A stretch of DNA of 64,000 nucleotides from contig NC_008531.1 in the NCBI RefSeq assembly GCF_000014445.1, positions 1,613,501 through 1,677,500 of the forward strand. The letters run 5' to 3'. Below, in pieces: positions 35,972 through 44,372 of this stretch. Below the pieces are notes generated by a model. That model had not been told where the DNA came from and did not search any database. It worked only from the letters and a program-made list of their open reading frames with translations. A program made the translations under genes and the position numbers. This DNA comes from Leuconostoc mesenteroides subsp. mesenteroides ATCC 8293 (lineage in GTDB: Bacteria > Bacillota > Bacilli > Lactobacillales > Lactobacillaceae). Every line of letters starts with the position of its first letter. The first letter of the stretch is position 1.

Positions 35972-36433
35972 TTAAAATCCTGCATAGGGTGACAACTTTG
36001 CTATGTCATTTACAACATTTTCAAAATCTTCTTCTGTCCAAAATCTTGGGTGTACTACCCCATGTCCTACATTATTACGGTTTTGCCCACCTGCGAAAGG
36101 ACTAAACTTACCATAATGATTTTCCAATATATCGTTTAATATATGGACTAGTTGTGGATTATCACTATTCTCAGATATTGCAAATTGTATTAACTCTTTC
36201 CCAACCTTCTTTTTTCTATTACTTTGGTTACGCGGATCAAGCATTCCATATTCTGTGGTTGTTGACCTTATTGTTTCTTCAAGATATGTGAAGAAAAAAG
36301 GTAGTAATACAGAATAAGCATCATTTCGTGATTCGTAGATTTCAATTGCCACTTGTATGTCTGGTAACCAATTCCAAAAATGAGCCGTTATTTTTATGTC
36401 GTTTAGTTTTTTCAAAGTTTCGTTTTTTCTCAT
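35972..36433 (-). CDS. HEPN-like domain protein (accessory)
   Basis: A 153-aa helical protein. Near the C-terminus it has NRNNVGHGVVHPRFW, fitting the Rx4H motif of HEPN ribonucleases and their relatives. The preceding SVLLPFFFTYLEETIRSTTTEYG helix is also HEPN-like. It lies in the accessory segment between late regulator and packaging genes, next to a two-TM protein. HEPN proteins are frequent in toxin and anti-phage systems; this role is inferred. Start ATG 36433 has AAGGTG upstream. Confidence 0.6.
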   Translation of the reverse strand: MRKNETLKKLNDIKITAHFWNWLPDIQVAIEIYESRNDAYSVLLPFFFTYLEETIRSTTTEYGMLDPRNQSNRKKKVGKELIQFAISENSDNPQLVHILNDILENHYGKFSPFAGGQNRNNVGHGVVHPRFWTEEDFENVVNDIAKLSPYAGF

Positions 36434-36507
36434 ATTAAAAATCACCTTAATCCTGTATAAATCGATTATACTACTAGAATTATCAAGCAGAAGTATTTAC
36501 TGCAAAA

Positions 36508-36530
36508 TAAAAAGCGCTTATAGCGCTTAA
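36508..36530 (-). terminator. Terminator of the two-TM protein gene
   Basis: AAGCGC/GCGCTT stem around the gene's last codons followed by a U-run on the minus strand. Confidence 0.65.
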
Positions 36531-37216
36531 TCAATTAATTCATTTTTTATTGAAGTTTTTTCTAAAGTTATGGCATTTTTTAACTCTCGATAATATTTCC
36601 TAAATGCTTTTGCTGATTTTAATACTTCTGATACGTTTTTATTTTCCATGTTATGTCTGATTTGAGACAATCTTTTTCCTGCCTCGGTGGCAATAATATC
36701 CATTTTTTTAAAATCATAATTTTCCGATTCTGAAGTCATTTGTTCTTCAATCCAAGATGCCAATTCATTGTGATTATTTTTAATAAAGTTATAGTGTTTA
36801 GTAACTTCGTTGTAAATAAAAACCATTCCTTCAGAACTTTGTTCGACACTCTCACAAACAAAAATTATTTCTGATGACGCGAGCCAAATGCTCATTGCCG
36901 AATTTCTAGCCCATGTTAAATCTTCAAATCTTTTTTCAAATAGAAATTCCTGTTTTTGTTTTTTTAATTGTTCTTCAAAATTCTTTTTATCTATACCCTC
37001 CTGCCTCTTGAATTGAAACTCTAGGACAATATAAGTAATCAAACCTGCTGGCAAAAAGCCCAAATAACTACCCCAAAAGCTTAACCAATCGCCTTTTATC
37101 AGATGTTGACCGAAGAAAAGTGGAATATATTCAATCAATACGGGAACAATGATAAAAGCCAAGATAAAAAATATGTAAGTCCATTTGTGTTGACTACACC
37201 ATTTAATTAACTTCAT
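36527..37216 (-). CDS. Two-TM membrane protein with cytoplasmic coiled coil
   Basis: A 229-aa protein with two membrane segments (about 12-35 and 45-65) followed by a Lys/Glu coiled coil and a helical cytoplasmic domain to the end. ATG 37216 follows GGAG. No enzyme motif. This 2TM-plus-helical-domain layout is seen in several phage exclusion and effector proteins, but no specific family is recognised. It has its own terminator, as does the neighbouring HEPN-like gene's unit, suggesting independent expression. Confidence 0.6.
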   Translation of the reverse strand: MKLIKWCSQHKWTYIFFILAFIIVPVLIEYIPLFFGQHLIKGDWLSFWGSYLGFLPAGLITYIVLEFQFKRQEGIDKKNFEEQLKKQKQEFLFEKRFEDLTWARNSAMSIWLASSEIIFVCESVEQSSEGMVFIYNEVTKHYNFIKNNHNELASWIEEQMTSESENYDFKKMDIIATEAGKRLSQIRHNMENKNVSEVLKSAKAFRKYYRELKNAITLEKTSIKNELID

Positions 37217-37279
37217 TTCTCCAACCTCCAATAGCAGTTATTATACTATAGGAATCGTTCATGTAACTAAAACATTATC

Positions 37280-37597
37280 TCATCTACTCATGAAATAAAT
37301 AAAAAGAATATTGATCAGAAATAAGATACCAAAAATTATTTGTGTCTTGTCTATACAGTCATTTAAACGATTGTGCCATAACATGTTCCATCTCTTCTCT
37401 TTTTCGAGAAGTCGAATATCATCTTGAAGCTTGCTGATAATTTCATCACGCATTTTTATCTCATTGCGCATTTCAAACTGTTCATCTTTCAAATGAGCGA
37501 TCATGTTATTGGTCTGCACCATGTTTTTAACTAACATCTCTATATCTGATTCACGTTTGATGTTCTCAAAGTTAATGTCTTCTCTTGCGAATGCCAT
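37280..37597 (-). CDS. Coiled-coil protein with C-terminal membrane anchor
   Basis: A 105-aa tail-anchored protein: heptad-rich region (about 20-75) then one membrane segment at the very end (IIFGILFLINILFIYF). Start MAFARED with AGGAGA. Unknown function. Confidence 0.6.
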   Translation of the reverse strand: MAFAREDINFENIKRESDIEMLVKNMVQTNNMIAHLKDEQFEMRNEIKMRDEIISKLQDDIRLLEKEKRWNMLWHNRLNDCIDKTQIIFGILFLINILFIYFMSR

Positions 37598-37643
37598 ATA
37601 TATTCTCCTAAATGTTGTGCACATCATAGTACGTTATAGGCCA

Positions 37644-37841
37644 TTAATTCTCTAACCACTTCATGTGGCTCTTGTAGTCAATCTGTCTGTTCTCCATCAC
37701 TTCCGACCTAACCTGAATACGCGAGCGCTCATGTCGTGCAATGCTCTCTGTTTTCATCATGTCAGCGTGCTTACGATTAACATCAGTCGCCTGTTTGATA
37801 TGTCTACGTCTCTTGCGTAGTTTTTTCTCTGCTTCATTCAT
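37644..37841 (-). CDS. Small basic helical phage protein
   Basis: A 65-aa strongly charged protein (EKKLRKRRRHIKQATD, HERSRIQVRSEV). Possibly nucleic-acid binding by charge; no family recognised. Confidence 0.55.
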   Translation of the reverse strand: MNEAEKKLRKRRRHIKQATDVNRKHADMMKTESIARHERSRIQVRSEVMENRQIDYKSHMKWLEN

Positions 37842-37856
37842 GTTTATCTCCAAACA

Positions 37857-37890
37857 AAAAGCCCAACCTATTCACGTGGTTGAGCTTTTA
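37857..37890 (-). terminator. Terminator of the 84-aa membrane protein gene
   Basis: GCTCAACC/GGTTGGGC stem (one mismatch) followed by UUUUUG on the minus strand. Confidence 0.65.
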
Positions 37891-37901
37891 AAATATTCAA
37901 T

Positions 37902-38156
37902 TTATTTCTGGGCAGCTTTATGCAGAAATGCATAATACTCATACAGAGCTAACGCTACGAACATAACTAAAGCAATGTAAATCGCCCCAGATACTGCTGT
38001 GACAGCTACTACGGTCAATCCAATCGCTGAAGTTGTGAAAATCAACGAAAACTTTTGAAGTTTAGTCAACTTGTCAGTATCTCCTTGAAATGACACTGAG
38101 GTCATAATAACACCAACTAATATCATTAATCCAAAGAAAATATGTAATGCAATCAT
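37902..38156 (-). CDS. Small membrane protein
   Basis: An 84-aa protein with about three hydrophobic segments (4-22, 38-55, 58-78) and a short polar N-side loop. GGAGAG site. Unknown; in the prophage accessory segment. Confidence 0.6.
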   Translation of the reverse strand: MIALHIFFGLMILVGVIMTSVSFQGDTDKLTKLQKFSLIFTTSAIGLTVVAVTAVSGAIYIALVMFVALALYEYYAFLHKAAQK

Positions 38157-38569
38157 AATTATCTCTCCTTTATGTACGATGCCTTACCCCAACAATAATC
38201 ATAGAAGAACACATCACGAATATTGCTTCCAATATAAGGCACCTCATTAATAATAGCATCTTCTGAAAGCGATTACTACTAAATTTTGCCAATTAAAAAG
38301 CATCCGTTAAGATGCTTTCTTGGTGACCCATATCACTTTATGATATTATCAATACTTTTTTCAGGAGAGTATAGAATGCTTGGGTTACCACACGTTAAAT
38401 GCTAGCACACAAAGTTACCTTTGTCACTAACATATTTTATGTACGGTGCCTCACTTCTTGCGATGAGAAAGAAGTTAAATACGGTAATAGGAGTATTTAT
38501 GTGAGACACCTTACAAACTATGTTAACACTATACGTTACTAATTTCTAGGTCATTTTCAGTCTGATTTA
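38157..38569. other. Structured non-coding region with plus-strand promoter and mini-ORF
   Basis: No long gene in 413 bp. Two related blocks start with TATGTACGRTGCCTYAC (38171 and 38440), each closed by a partner (TAAGGCA at 38235; GTGAGACACC at 38501). The second forms a likely three-way junction with inner stems ACTTCTT/AAGAAGT and AAATAC/GTATTT. A bidirectional terminator lies at 38298-38318. A plus-strand promoter (TTGGTG 38320, 18 bp, TATTAT 38344) leads to AGGAGAG and the 9-codon ORF MLGLPHVKC (38376-38405), then an SD-preceded ATGTGA start-stop at 38499. Confidence 0.5.
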
Positions 38570-38695
38570 TTAGTTATCTTTCGAGTTTTTGCCACTATTT
38601 TTATTTTTACCAACTGTATACCCAATTTGAAAAGTGGATATCACCAAAGCAATTATAGATAAAACCATTGGCCCATATATATAAATTTCACTCAT
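38570..38695 (-). CDS. 41-aa single-TM protein
   Basis: MSEIYIYGPMVLSIIALV opens a short protein with one membrane segment (about 8-28) and a Lys/Asn-rich tail. Its ATG overlaps the stop of the 192-aa gene (ATGA) and GGAGG lies 8 bp upstream, so translation is coupled. Possibly a partner of that membrane-anchored protein. Confidence 0.65.
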   Translation of the reverse strand: MSEIYIYGPMVLSIIALVISTFQIGYTVGKNKNSGKNSKDN

Positions 38696-39270
38696 TTTTG
38701 TTCCTCCAAAATTTTGGAATTTTTCTTATAGTCTTGATCATACAACGATTTATTATTTTCGAGCACCTTTAAATCACTTTTAATTACATTCAATGAACTG
38801 CCGACACCTTGGTAGAAATTTTGTCTTGCTCCCAAATCTACGTGAAGCTTGTCTGTGTCTTTTGGAGTTTCCGTTTGGTTAACCCTCAACGCATTCACAT
38901 ATGATGTCGCCTTGTAAATCACAGCGTTAAGATTTTGACGATAAACTTGATAATTCATAGCTTGATTTTTAGACAAACTTGTTGGATTTATGGCTTCAAT
39001 AGTTTCAAAGTTTTGTTGAAGACTATCAAGTTGAAATCTAAATTGACCATAATCAAGTGTTTCATCTCCGCCATTGTCAATTTTATAAATCATCAGATCC
39101 AAATCATATTCAGCTAATTTTGCTGAATTAATCAGAATTTTGTTTGTATTGTCGCTGTACCTTTTACTTTGATTCCATTGATATATACCACTAAAAGCAG
39201 ATATAACAACAGCAATTATTGTCAAAAACCAAGTTACAACTTGCGACAAAGTAATTTCTTTCTTGCTCAT
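38692..39270 (-). CDS. Membrane-anchored helical protein
   Basis: A 192-aa protein with one N-terminal membrane segment (about 12-32) and a long helical domain. AAAGGAGAG site. Forms a coupled pair with the 41-aa protein. No family recognised; accessory gene in the segment after the late regulator. Confidence 0.6.
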   Translation of the reverse strand: MSKKEITLSQVVTWFLTIIAVVISAFSGIYQWNQSKRYSDNTNKILINSAKLAEYDLDLMIYKIDNGGDETLDYGQFRFQLDSLQQNFETIEAINPTSLSKNQAMNYQVYRQNLNAVIYKATSYVNALRVNQTETPKDTDKLHVDLGARQNFYQGVGSSLNVIKSDLKVLENNKSLYDQDYKKNSKILEEQK

Positions 39271-39388
39271 AAATCATCTCTCCTTTTACAAGAAAGATGA
39301 TACCACATCATTGACTTCTTAATTATCAACAATACCATTATTGCACTGTTTTTAGGTCAAAAACTGTCTAAAAACTCGCATGTTTTCG

Positions 39389-39811
39389 CTACTCCGAGTT
39401 ATCCACAGGCTGATAAGCAAATACAGACTTTCGATATATCTGCTTAATATTCTGCAAATCTCTGTGGCACTGGCTCTCTGATTTAGAAAGCATTCTAGCT
39501 ACCTGACTCCAACTACGCTTGCGTCTACGATCATATCGCAAGGATAGCATGGCTCTTTCTTCTTCAGTGAGTATCTTCAAAAAGTTAGACATGCACCACT
39601 TGTCACGGATAAAGGACTGTAACGCATAATCACTTTCTTCAATAATCAACTGATTATCCAGAACTCGGTTCTCTTTATTTTGAGCAGTGCCACCGCCTAT
39701 ATTTTCATCTACCGTTTCAGGTGTCTGCAATTCTATCTTACGTAGCTTAATCTGCATGTCGATTACACCCGAATAATAGTCGCTTAGGTATCTGTCTATT
39801 CTATCTGCCAC
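39389..39811 (-). CDS. ArpU/RinA-type late transcription regulator
   Basis: A 140-aa protein with a C-terminal sigma-70-region-4-like helix-turn-helix: LTEEERAMLSLRYDRRRKRSWSQ-type block and a recognition helix in SESQCHRDLQNIKQIY. Such proteins switch on packaging, head and tail operons in phages of Gram-positive hosts. GTG start with GGAG upstream. Position at the border of early and late regions supports the call. Confidence 0.82.
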   Translation of the reverse strand: MADRIDRYLSDYYSGVIDMQIKLRKIELQTPETVDENIGGGTAQNKENRVLDNQLIIEESDYALQSFIRDKWCMSNFLKILTEEERAMLSLRYDRRRKRSWSQVARMLSKSESQCHRDLQNIKQIYRKSVFAYQPVDNSE

Positions 39812-39867
39812 ACTCCGCTCCTTTTAATGATATAATTACCAAAAAATAAAAGGTCAATTTAATATAT

Positions 39868-40026
39868 ATGACACAACTTATACTTTACATTTTGATATAT
39901 TCAATGATTTTTTTCTTATCAATTACTTTAATAATTGGATTTCTTATCCATAGTCACGGTACCAAAATTATTTCGGTATTTGGTATTTTCATACAAGTAT
40001 TAATACTAGCCTATCTACACTTATAA
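39868..40026 (+). CDS. 52-aa membrane protein on the opposite strand
   Basis: A plus-strand ORF starting MTQLILYILIYSMIF with two hydrophobic segments (3-27 and 35-51), hence probably a small membrane protein. AAAGG lies about 10 bp upstream and a TGATATAAT extended -10 box at 39827-39834 precedes it by about 33 bp. It faces the early minus-strand operon. Coding status is moderately supported. Confidence 0.45.
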   Translation: MTQLILYILIYSMIFFLSITLIIGFLIHSHGTKIISVFGIFIQVLILAYLHL

Positions 40027-40066
40027 AGCATTTCAATGACTGTGAATTTCTTGTGCCATTCGTTCA

Positions 40067-40234
40067 TTAATCACCCTTCCTCATGGATACATAAAACATA
40101 GCTGCATCAAGGCTGAAAATAATTACGTATGTCAACGCTAATTCAAAATTAATGACCATGAACAATCCAGCGATAACACTAACTATCATTAGCAAGACAC
40201 ATATTGTCAGTCCTGTGATTTGTAGTTTTCTCAT
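40067..40234 (-). CDS. 55-aa two-TM protein
   Basis: MRKLQITGLTICVLLMIVSV opens a protein with two membrane segments. Start overlaps the HTH gene's stop (ATGA) and AAGGTAA is upstream. Last gene of the early operon; unknown function. Confidence 0.6.
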   Translation of the reverse strand: MRKLQITGLTICVLLMIVSVIAGLFMVINFELALTYVIIFSLDAAMFYVSMRKGD

Positions 40235-40671
40235 AAAATTACCTTACCTTTATTAATTTCATAACCCATTGCTTTGGCATAACTATATATCGATGATTCA
40301 TTACAGCCAGCTTGTTTAGCGATTTCATGAACGTCCGTAACGCCAGCTTTCCTCAACTTTTTAAACTTCGCTACTCGTTTTTGCTTGGCTTCTGACGGGG
40401 TTTCTTCTGGCGCTTTCACGAGCCCTTTTTCAATTAACTTTCTGCGCTTGGCATATATTTGAACAGTGGTTTTACCAATCGCGTTCGCAATTGCCTTGAA
40501 TTCTTTACCTTCAGCGAGCATAGAAATTAATGTTTCCGTTTGTTTATCGCTCCAGTGGCTTGAATTTTCACCGCCTGGTTCTATTTTTAATTTTGACTGC
40601 ATCCACTCGGCAGCCATATCAAATCCGAATTTTCTTTCCTTGTAACAAAATTCAGCTGCATAGTTCGTCAT
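40231..40671 (-). CDS. HTH-type DNA-binding phage protein
   Basis: A 146-aa protein with two helix-turn-helix-like parts: LAEGKEFKAIANAIGKTTVQ and VTDVHEIAKQAGCNESSIYS. It starts 3 bp after rusA. Likely a regulator or replication accessory; exact family not identified. Confidence 0.65.
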   Translation of the reverse strand: MTNYAAEFCYKERKFGFDMAAEWMQSKLKIEPGGENSSHWSDKQTETLISMLAEGKEFKAIANAIGKTTVQIYAKRRKLIEKGLVKAPEETPSEAKQKRVAKFKKLRKAGVTDVHEIAKQAGCNESSIYSYAKAMGYEINKGKVIL

Positions 40672-40673
40672 TA

Positions 40674-41072
40674 TTATTTCTCCAGTTCGTATATCTCCAA
40701 TCGCGGGTTATCTTTGTCGATATAAAAATCATGATCATATCCTTTGATGTGTTTGATATTGTCGTTCCCTAAAAACGTCACCCCTCGAACATTAGCCTTT
40801 TGCATGCCATCAAATATGAATTTTTTTATGAAATCCCAATTATCAGGGTCAATTCGTCCGTCTGCTAAGTACCAGTCAAATTTCAATTTACAAGGCCAAT
40901 TAAATATAATACCATCAACCATAGCTTGTTCAACTATTCTTTTAGCATATAAAGTTCCCTTCTTTTTCAATCCGGAACCTGCATATCTATTCGTTCTTTC
41001 TGCATTTATATACTTATTCAAAGTTTTATCTCGGTACTGCTCGATATTGAAATAAATTTTATTGTTAGTCAT
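40674..41072 (-). CDS. RusA-like Holliday junction resolvase
   Basis: A 132-aa endodeoxyribonuclease that cleaves four-way junctions before packaging. The metal-binding aspartates lie in DGRIDPDNWDFIKKFI, and the late Asp in FLGNDNIKHI. Overlaps the 73-aa gene by 8 bp. Confidence 0.85.
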   Translation of the reverse strand: MTNNKIYFNIEQYRDKTLNKYINAERTNRYAGSGLKKKGTLYAKRIVEQAMVDGIIFNWPCKLKFDWYLADGRIDPDNWDFIKKFIFDGMQKANVRGVTFLGNDNIKHIKGYDHDFYIDKDNPRLEIYELEK

Positions 41073-41286
41073 CTTCTAACTCGACCATTTCTAACCTCCC
41101 TTTGGTTTTGTATTTCTTGTCAGATACAAATCTATTGACATATGACGGTCGCGTCATGAACATCAAAGTATCAAATGATTTACCTGTCTTTCTGGCGATC
41201 TCAGCAGGTGTTCCATCTGCAATAAATTCATCACCTTTGTACAATGCCCAAATTCGTCCTGATTTCGGTTTTATCCTAGTAGCCAT
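41065..41286 (-). CDS. Small phage protein
   Basis: A 73-aa protein with a helix-turn-helix-like stretch GTPAEIARKTGKSFDTLMFM, common next to rusA in lactic acid bacteria phages. GGAAGGGA site. May bind DNA. Confidence 0.6.
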   Translation of the reverse strand: MATRIKPKSGRIWALYKGDEFIADGTPAEIARKTGKSFDTLMFMTRPSYVNRFVSDKKYKTKGRLEMVELEDD

Positions 41287-41405
41287 ATCCCTTCCTTTTC
41301 ATTTGCTCTCACGTCCACAGAAACCGTCTTATTTGACGTTTCAAATGTGGTTTAGTGTATTTATACCCTAAACAGTGTTTAATGCTTTAAATTACTTCTG
41401 CGACA

Positions 41406-41591
41406 TTAATAATCTTTAACGATTAGTTTTACGTTCTCTCTTTCGTCATCTACTAACTGAAATTGAGTTATCGGCCTATCAATTCCGCCAGCGTCATGTT
41501 TAACAAACATGTCAATAGATTGTCGGTCTTCATATTTTTGAAGCATTTTGATTAACCCGCTAATTGATGTTGTGTTTTTGTTGATTCCCAT
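41406..41591 (-). CDS. Small phage protein
   Basis: A 61-aa protein, MGINKNTTSISGLIKMLQ, ending in a beta hairpin. GGAGA site overlapping the upstream gene's end. No recognised family. Confidence 0.55.
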   Translation of the reverse strand: MGINKNTTSISGLIKMLQKYEDRQSIDMFVKHDAGGIDRPITQFQLVDDERENVKLIVKDY

Positions 41592-41593
41592 TG

Positions 41594-42298
41594 TTAATCT
41601 CCTGTATTTAATCTATGAACCTCTGCTATGCGCTCATCTATCTTGATACCTGTTAGGTGGTGTTTCTGTAAGAATGTCTCAATTCCTAAAGAGTGCGCCT
41701 CCTGATGATGGATACGGCATAATTGCACGGCTCTGTGCTTCAAATGGTTAGTCTTGCGCCTGTCTACCCCTTGACCAATCGTGTCTAAATGGTGCAAGTC
41801 ACTTGGTCTCTTGCCACATATCACGCAACACTTGTTCATCAGACACTGATATTCCCAGTGCGCTATTTCCTGTGGCTCTAATTCATTCAACGGCTTCACA
41901 CTCAAGCTGATGTTATGCAAAACTGCATAATCTAATAACATGTTGATGAACTCGTTTGTATCTGACTTGTTGCCCTTGACTGCGCTCAGGCTAAATTCAC
42001 CAAAGTCTAATCCGTGGTAATACTCGTACGTGCCGTAAAAGTGTCTTCTTGTGCTTTCTACGGTTTCTAACCACGCTCCGCCTACTTGTGACAACCAAAT
42101 GTCATTAAGCAGTGCAAACGCAAATCTGCGCTGTTTTGGTGTTGGCTCATTATCATCACTAGCTATCACTGACAGAACTTGTTGCTGATTAGTTGCGTGA
42201 TACTTCTGCAATGTGTGCAAATCATCATCGCTCATTCGCAATGTGACTAACCCTTTGTTTGGATCTAGCTTATTCACTTGTCCAAATAATTCAGTCAC
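41594..42298 (-). CDS. Putative HNHc nuclease
   Basis: A 234-aa protein with a C-terminal HNH-type zinc motif: CLMNKCCVICGKRP, DLHHLDTIGQG, RAVQLCRIHHQEAHSLG. Matches the phage HNHc nuclease family placed near replication genes. GTG start overlaps the preceding stop (TAGTG). Confidence 0.82.
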   Translation of the reverse strand: MTELFGQVNKLDPNKGLVTLRMSDDDLHTLQKYHATNQQQVLSVIASDDNEPTPKQRRFAFALLNDIWLSQVGGAWLETVESTRRHFYGTYEYYHGLDFGEFSLSAVKGNKSDTNEFINMLLDYAVLHNISLSVKPLNELEPQEIAHWEYQCLMNKCCVICGKRPSDLHHLDTIGQGVDRRKTNHLKHRAVQLCRIHHQEAHSLGIETFLQKHHLTGIKIDERIAEVHRLNTGD

Positions 42299-42474
42299 TA
42301 TTCGTCGACTACCTTACGAACCAATAACGGTTCATCAAACCCAAATACTTCTGATTCCTTTTTCGTCTTGGGACTTCTAACAATTTTCTTCAAGCCATTA
42401 ATATATTTCATGCAATCAGGCTTTGTGCCGTGAAAATACACGTGTTTAGTTTTATATCCAAATACTTCACTCAT
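42298..42474 (-). CDS. 58-aa phage protein
   Basis: MSEVFGYKTKHVYFHGTKPD begins a short protein ending LVRKVVDE. Linked by a 1-bp stop/start overlap to the HNHc gene and 9 bp after the previous stop. Function unknown. Confidence 0.6.
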   Translation of the reverse strand: MSEVFGYKTKHVYFHGTKPDCMKYINGLKKIVRSPKTKKESEVFGFDEPLLVRKVVDE

Positions 42475-42483
42475 CTGTTTACC

Positions 42484-42633
42484 TCAAATTTCCTCTATAC
42501 CCCAATTCCAAGGTTCACTGTCAACGCACATGCGCTTTGCTAATGCGTACTCCACATCATCAAACTTCGTGAACACTCTCGGGTCTCGCATAATCACTCT
42601 GTCGTTTTCTGTACAAATCATTTGATAACTCAT
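42484..42633 (-). CDS. 49-aa phage protein
   Basis: MSYQMICTENDRVIMRDPRV, then a Trp-rich end. ATGA overlap with the helicase loader gene indicates coupled translation. Unknown. Confidence 0.6.
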   Translation of the reverse strand: MSYQMICTENDRVIMRDPRVFTKFDDVEYALAKRMCVDSEPWNWGIEEI

Positions 42634-43403
42634 TCTCTGACATCGCCCAATCCGTCAAACACAACCGTGTTCTCTGCTTTTTTTGTAATAAGTCGGCTCA
42701 CAATCTTCTTGTTGTACATGCGCTCCAAATCGCCTCTATCATTGTTTGTGGTCACGATAGTGCTGTAACGCTTATTGCCGTCTTTATCTTTCACTTGCCT
42801 TGCCTCAGCAACTCGAAACCAGAACTGCTGCAATCTCTCAGTGGCACTACCTTCGTTTTTCATACCACCAGCTTCAGAACCAAAGTCATCAAGTATCAAC
42901 ACATCAACTTCACGCATTGATCGCTCAATGTTTTTTATCTTGATAGCTGCTTCATTGTCATTGAAGTCATACATAATCAGTTCTCGTAAGTCCATAACGC
43001 TGACAAACATACTCAACTTATTCGAGTGTTGTTTCAGTGCATCAATGATTGCTAACACCATGGCTGTTTTACCAGTACCAGCTTCACCGTAGAACAGAAC
43101 GTTGAAATTACTATCAAACATTCTCTTAGTGATATCTGCTGACTTTTTCCAAATGTCATGGGCTAACTTTTGATTAGGTTGCACTTTTGGGTTCCACTTC
43201 TGAAATGTGAACGTCTGCTCACCGCTAGTTCCCCACACGCTATCTCGCTTGTAGATACGTGCCCTGTTATTAAACAGTGCTTGACGAACTCGTTCCTGGT
43301 CTTCACGTTCTACTTTTTCACGCCATGCTTGCAATTCTTCATCGCTAACCTTGTTCTTGGCAAATCGTTCATCGTTTTCTAACATTTCCTTGAGGCTATT
43401 CAT
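42630..43403 (-). CDS. DnaC/DnaI-like helicase loader ATPase
   Basis: A 257-aa AAA+ protein that loads host replicative helicase at the phage origin. Walker A GEAGTGKTAMV (about 107-117), Walker B VDVLILDDFGSE (about 166-177), sensor IVTTNND, and arginine-finger region SRLI. ATGA overlap with the DnaD-like gene. Confidence 0.92.
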   Translation of the reverse strand: MNSLKEMLENDERFAKNKVSDEELQAWREKVEREDQERVRQALFNNRARIYKRDSVWGTSGEQTFTFQKWNPKVQPNQKLAHDIWKKSADITKRMFDSNFNVLFYGEAGTGKTAMVLAIIDALKQHSNKLSMFVSVMDLRELIMYDFNDNEAAIKIKNIERSMREVDVLILDDFGSEAGGMKNEGSATERLQQFWFRVAEARQVKDKDGNKRYSTIVTTNNDRGDLERMYNKKIVSRLITKKAENTVVFDGLGDVRE

Positions 43404-44233
43404 CTTGTTCCATAACCTCCGTTTTCAATCTTTTCTTTCTTAGCTGTGTTTCCATATCCTTTGCTAAAAGTTCGCTTTTTTTCTTCCGCTTCCAATGCTT
43501 CAATAGTGAAAATACCGCTGTTATACCAACGTTTTGTAATACCCCAAACGTATGAGAAAGAATTTTTTCCATTATTGACTGCAATTTCAATAGCTTTTTC
43601 CAATATTCTAGTTGCTTCATCAACATCTGAATTATCAGCAAAGTCTCTTAACTCATCTTGAATATTTTGTGAAGTAATACCACCAACAGAACCAAAACCG
43701 TTATTCTCAAACAGTGATACTATTTTTGAGTACGGCGTATCTTTCTCTGTGTCTAACTCTTGTTCTAACTCTATGTTCTTACTCTTACTCTTACTCTTAC
43801 TGTCGTAACAGGTTGTTACATCACTGTTACTTTGTAACGTTTTTTGTTTTTGTCGTGCTCTAAATTCTCGAACTCTTTTAGCTGAACCCGTTTCAGAACC
43901 TGTCAAATCAGGCGTTGCAACTAAATAAATATCCTCTGTAAAATCTGGGTGTAATATTAATTTTTTGGCTTCTAAGTAGGCTAGTAATGCTCGCACATCT
44001 TCTACACCTTCATCTAACATCAGAGACAACTCTTCTGCTAAATCTTGCCCTGCACCTTGGAAATAAATAGTGCCGTTTGTATCAGCGCTCTTGACTAGCA
44101 TTTTTAAATAAATAATTGTATAGGTGTCTCCACCAGCCATTCTTCTAAGTAATTTAATATAAGGGTCAGTGAAGAAATCCTGCCGAATTTTTATCCAAAA
44201 ATATCGCTTTTCTTCCTGTTTGTTATCTGCCAT
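43400..44233 (-). CDS. DnaD-like phage replisome organiser
   Basis: A 277-aa replication initiator. N-terminal winged helix (YFWIKIRQDFFTDPYIKLLR; LLEDEGVEDVRALLAYL-like region), a low-complexity linker SKSKSKSK, and a C-terminal DnaD-type helical domain ending in GYGNTAKKEK. ATG 44233 with AAAGGAG is chosen over an upstream start. The linker DNA carries GTTAC repeats and may contain the replication origin. Confidence 0.85.
   Translation of the reverse strand: MADNKQEEKRYFWIKIRQDFFTDPYIKLLRRMAGGDTYTIIYLKMLVKSADTNGTIYFQGAGQDLAEELSLMLDEGVEDVRALLAYLEAKKLILHPDFTEDIYLVATPDLTGSETGSAKRVREFRARQKQKTLQSNSDVTTCYDSKSKSKSKNIELEQELDTEKDTPYSKIVSLFENNGFGSVGGITSQNIQDELRDFADNSDVDEATRILEKAIEIAVNNGKNSFSYVWGITKRWYNSGIFTIEALEAEEKKRTFSKGYGNTAKKEKIENGGYGTR
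43779..43838. repeat. CTTACT tandem repeat and GTTAC cluster, candidate origin
   Basis: Tandem ACTCTT hexamers encode the SKSK linker; directly beside them are GTAAC, GTTAC, GTTAC and GTAAC within about 36 bp. Phages often place the origin iterons inside the initiator gene. The same pentamer makes the array at 26.2-26.5 kb. Confidence 0.4.
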
Positions 44234-44372
44234 GTTTCTCCTTTGGGCTTCACACCCTTTCGTGTGGTTACGCCACATCGTCATCATACGAATGAACATC
44301 AACGAATCGAGCGACTTAAACTCTTTTCACTGGGTTAATCAGTTTAGTGACGATGATCGGGTCATATCGACC

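Noticed and set aside
40016-40067. 18-codon minus-strand ORF MNEWHKKFTVIEMLYKCR overlapping the stop of the 55-aa gene
   Set aside because: Very short, no own ribosome site; the TAATG overlap alone is weak evidence.
43779-43806. Hexamer repeat as a phase-variation tract
   Set aside because: A six-base unit keeps the frame, so it would not switch expression; better explained as a flexible linker or part of an origin.
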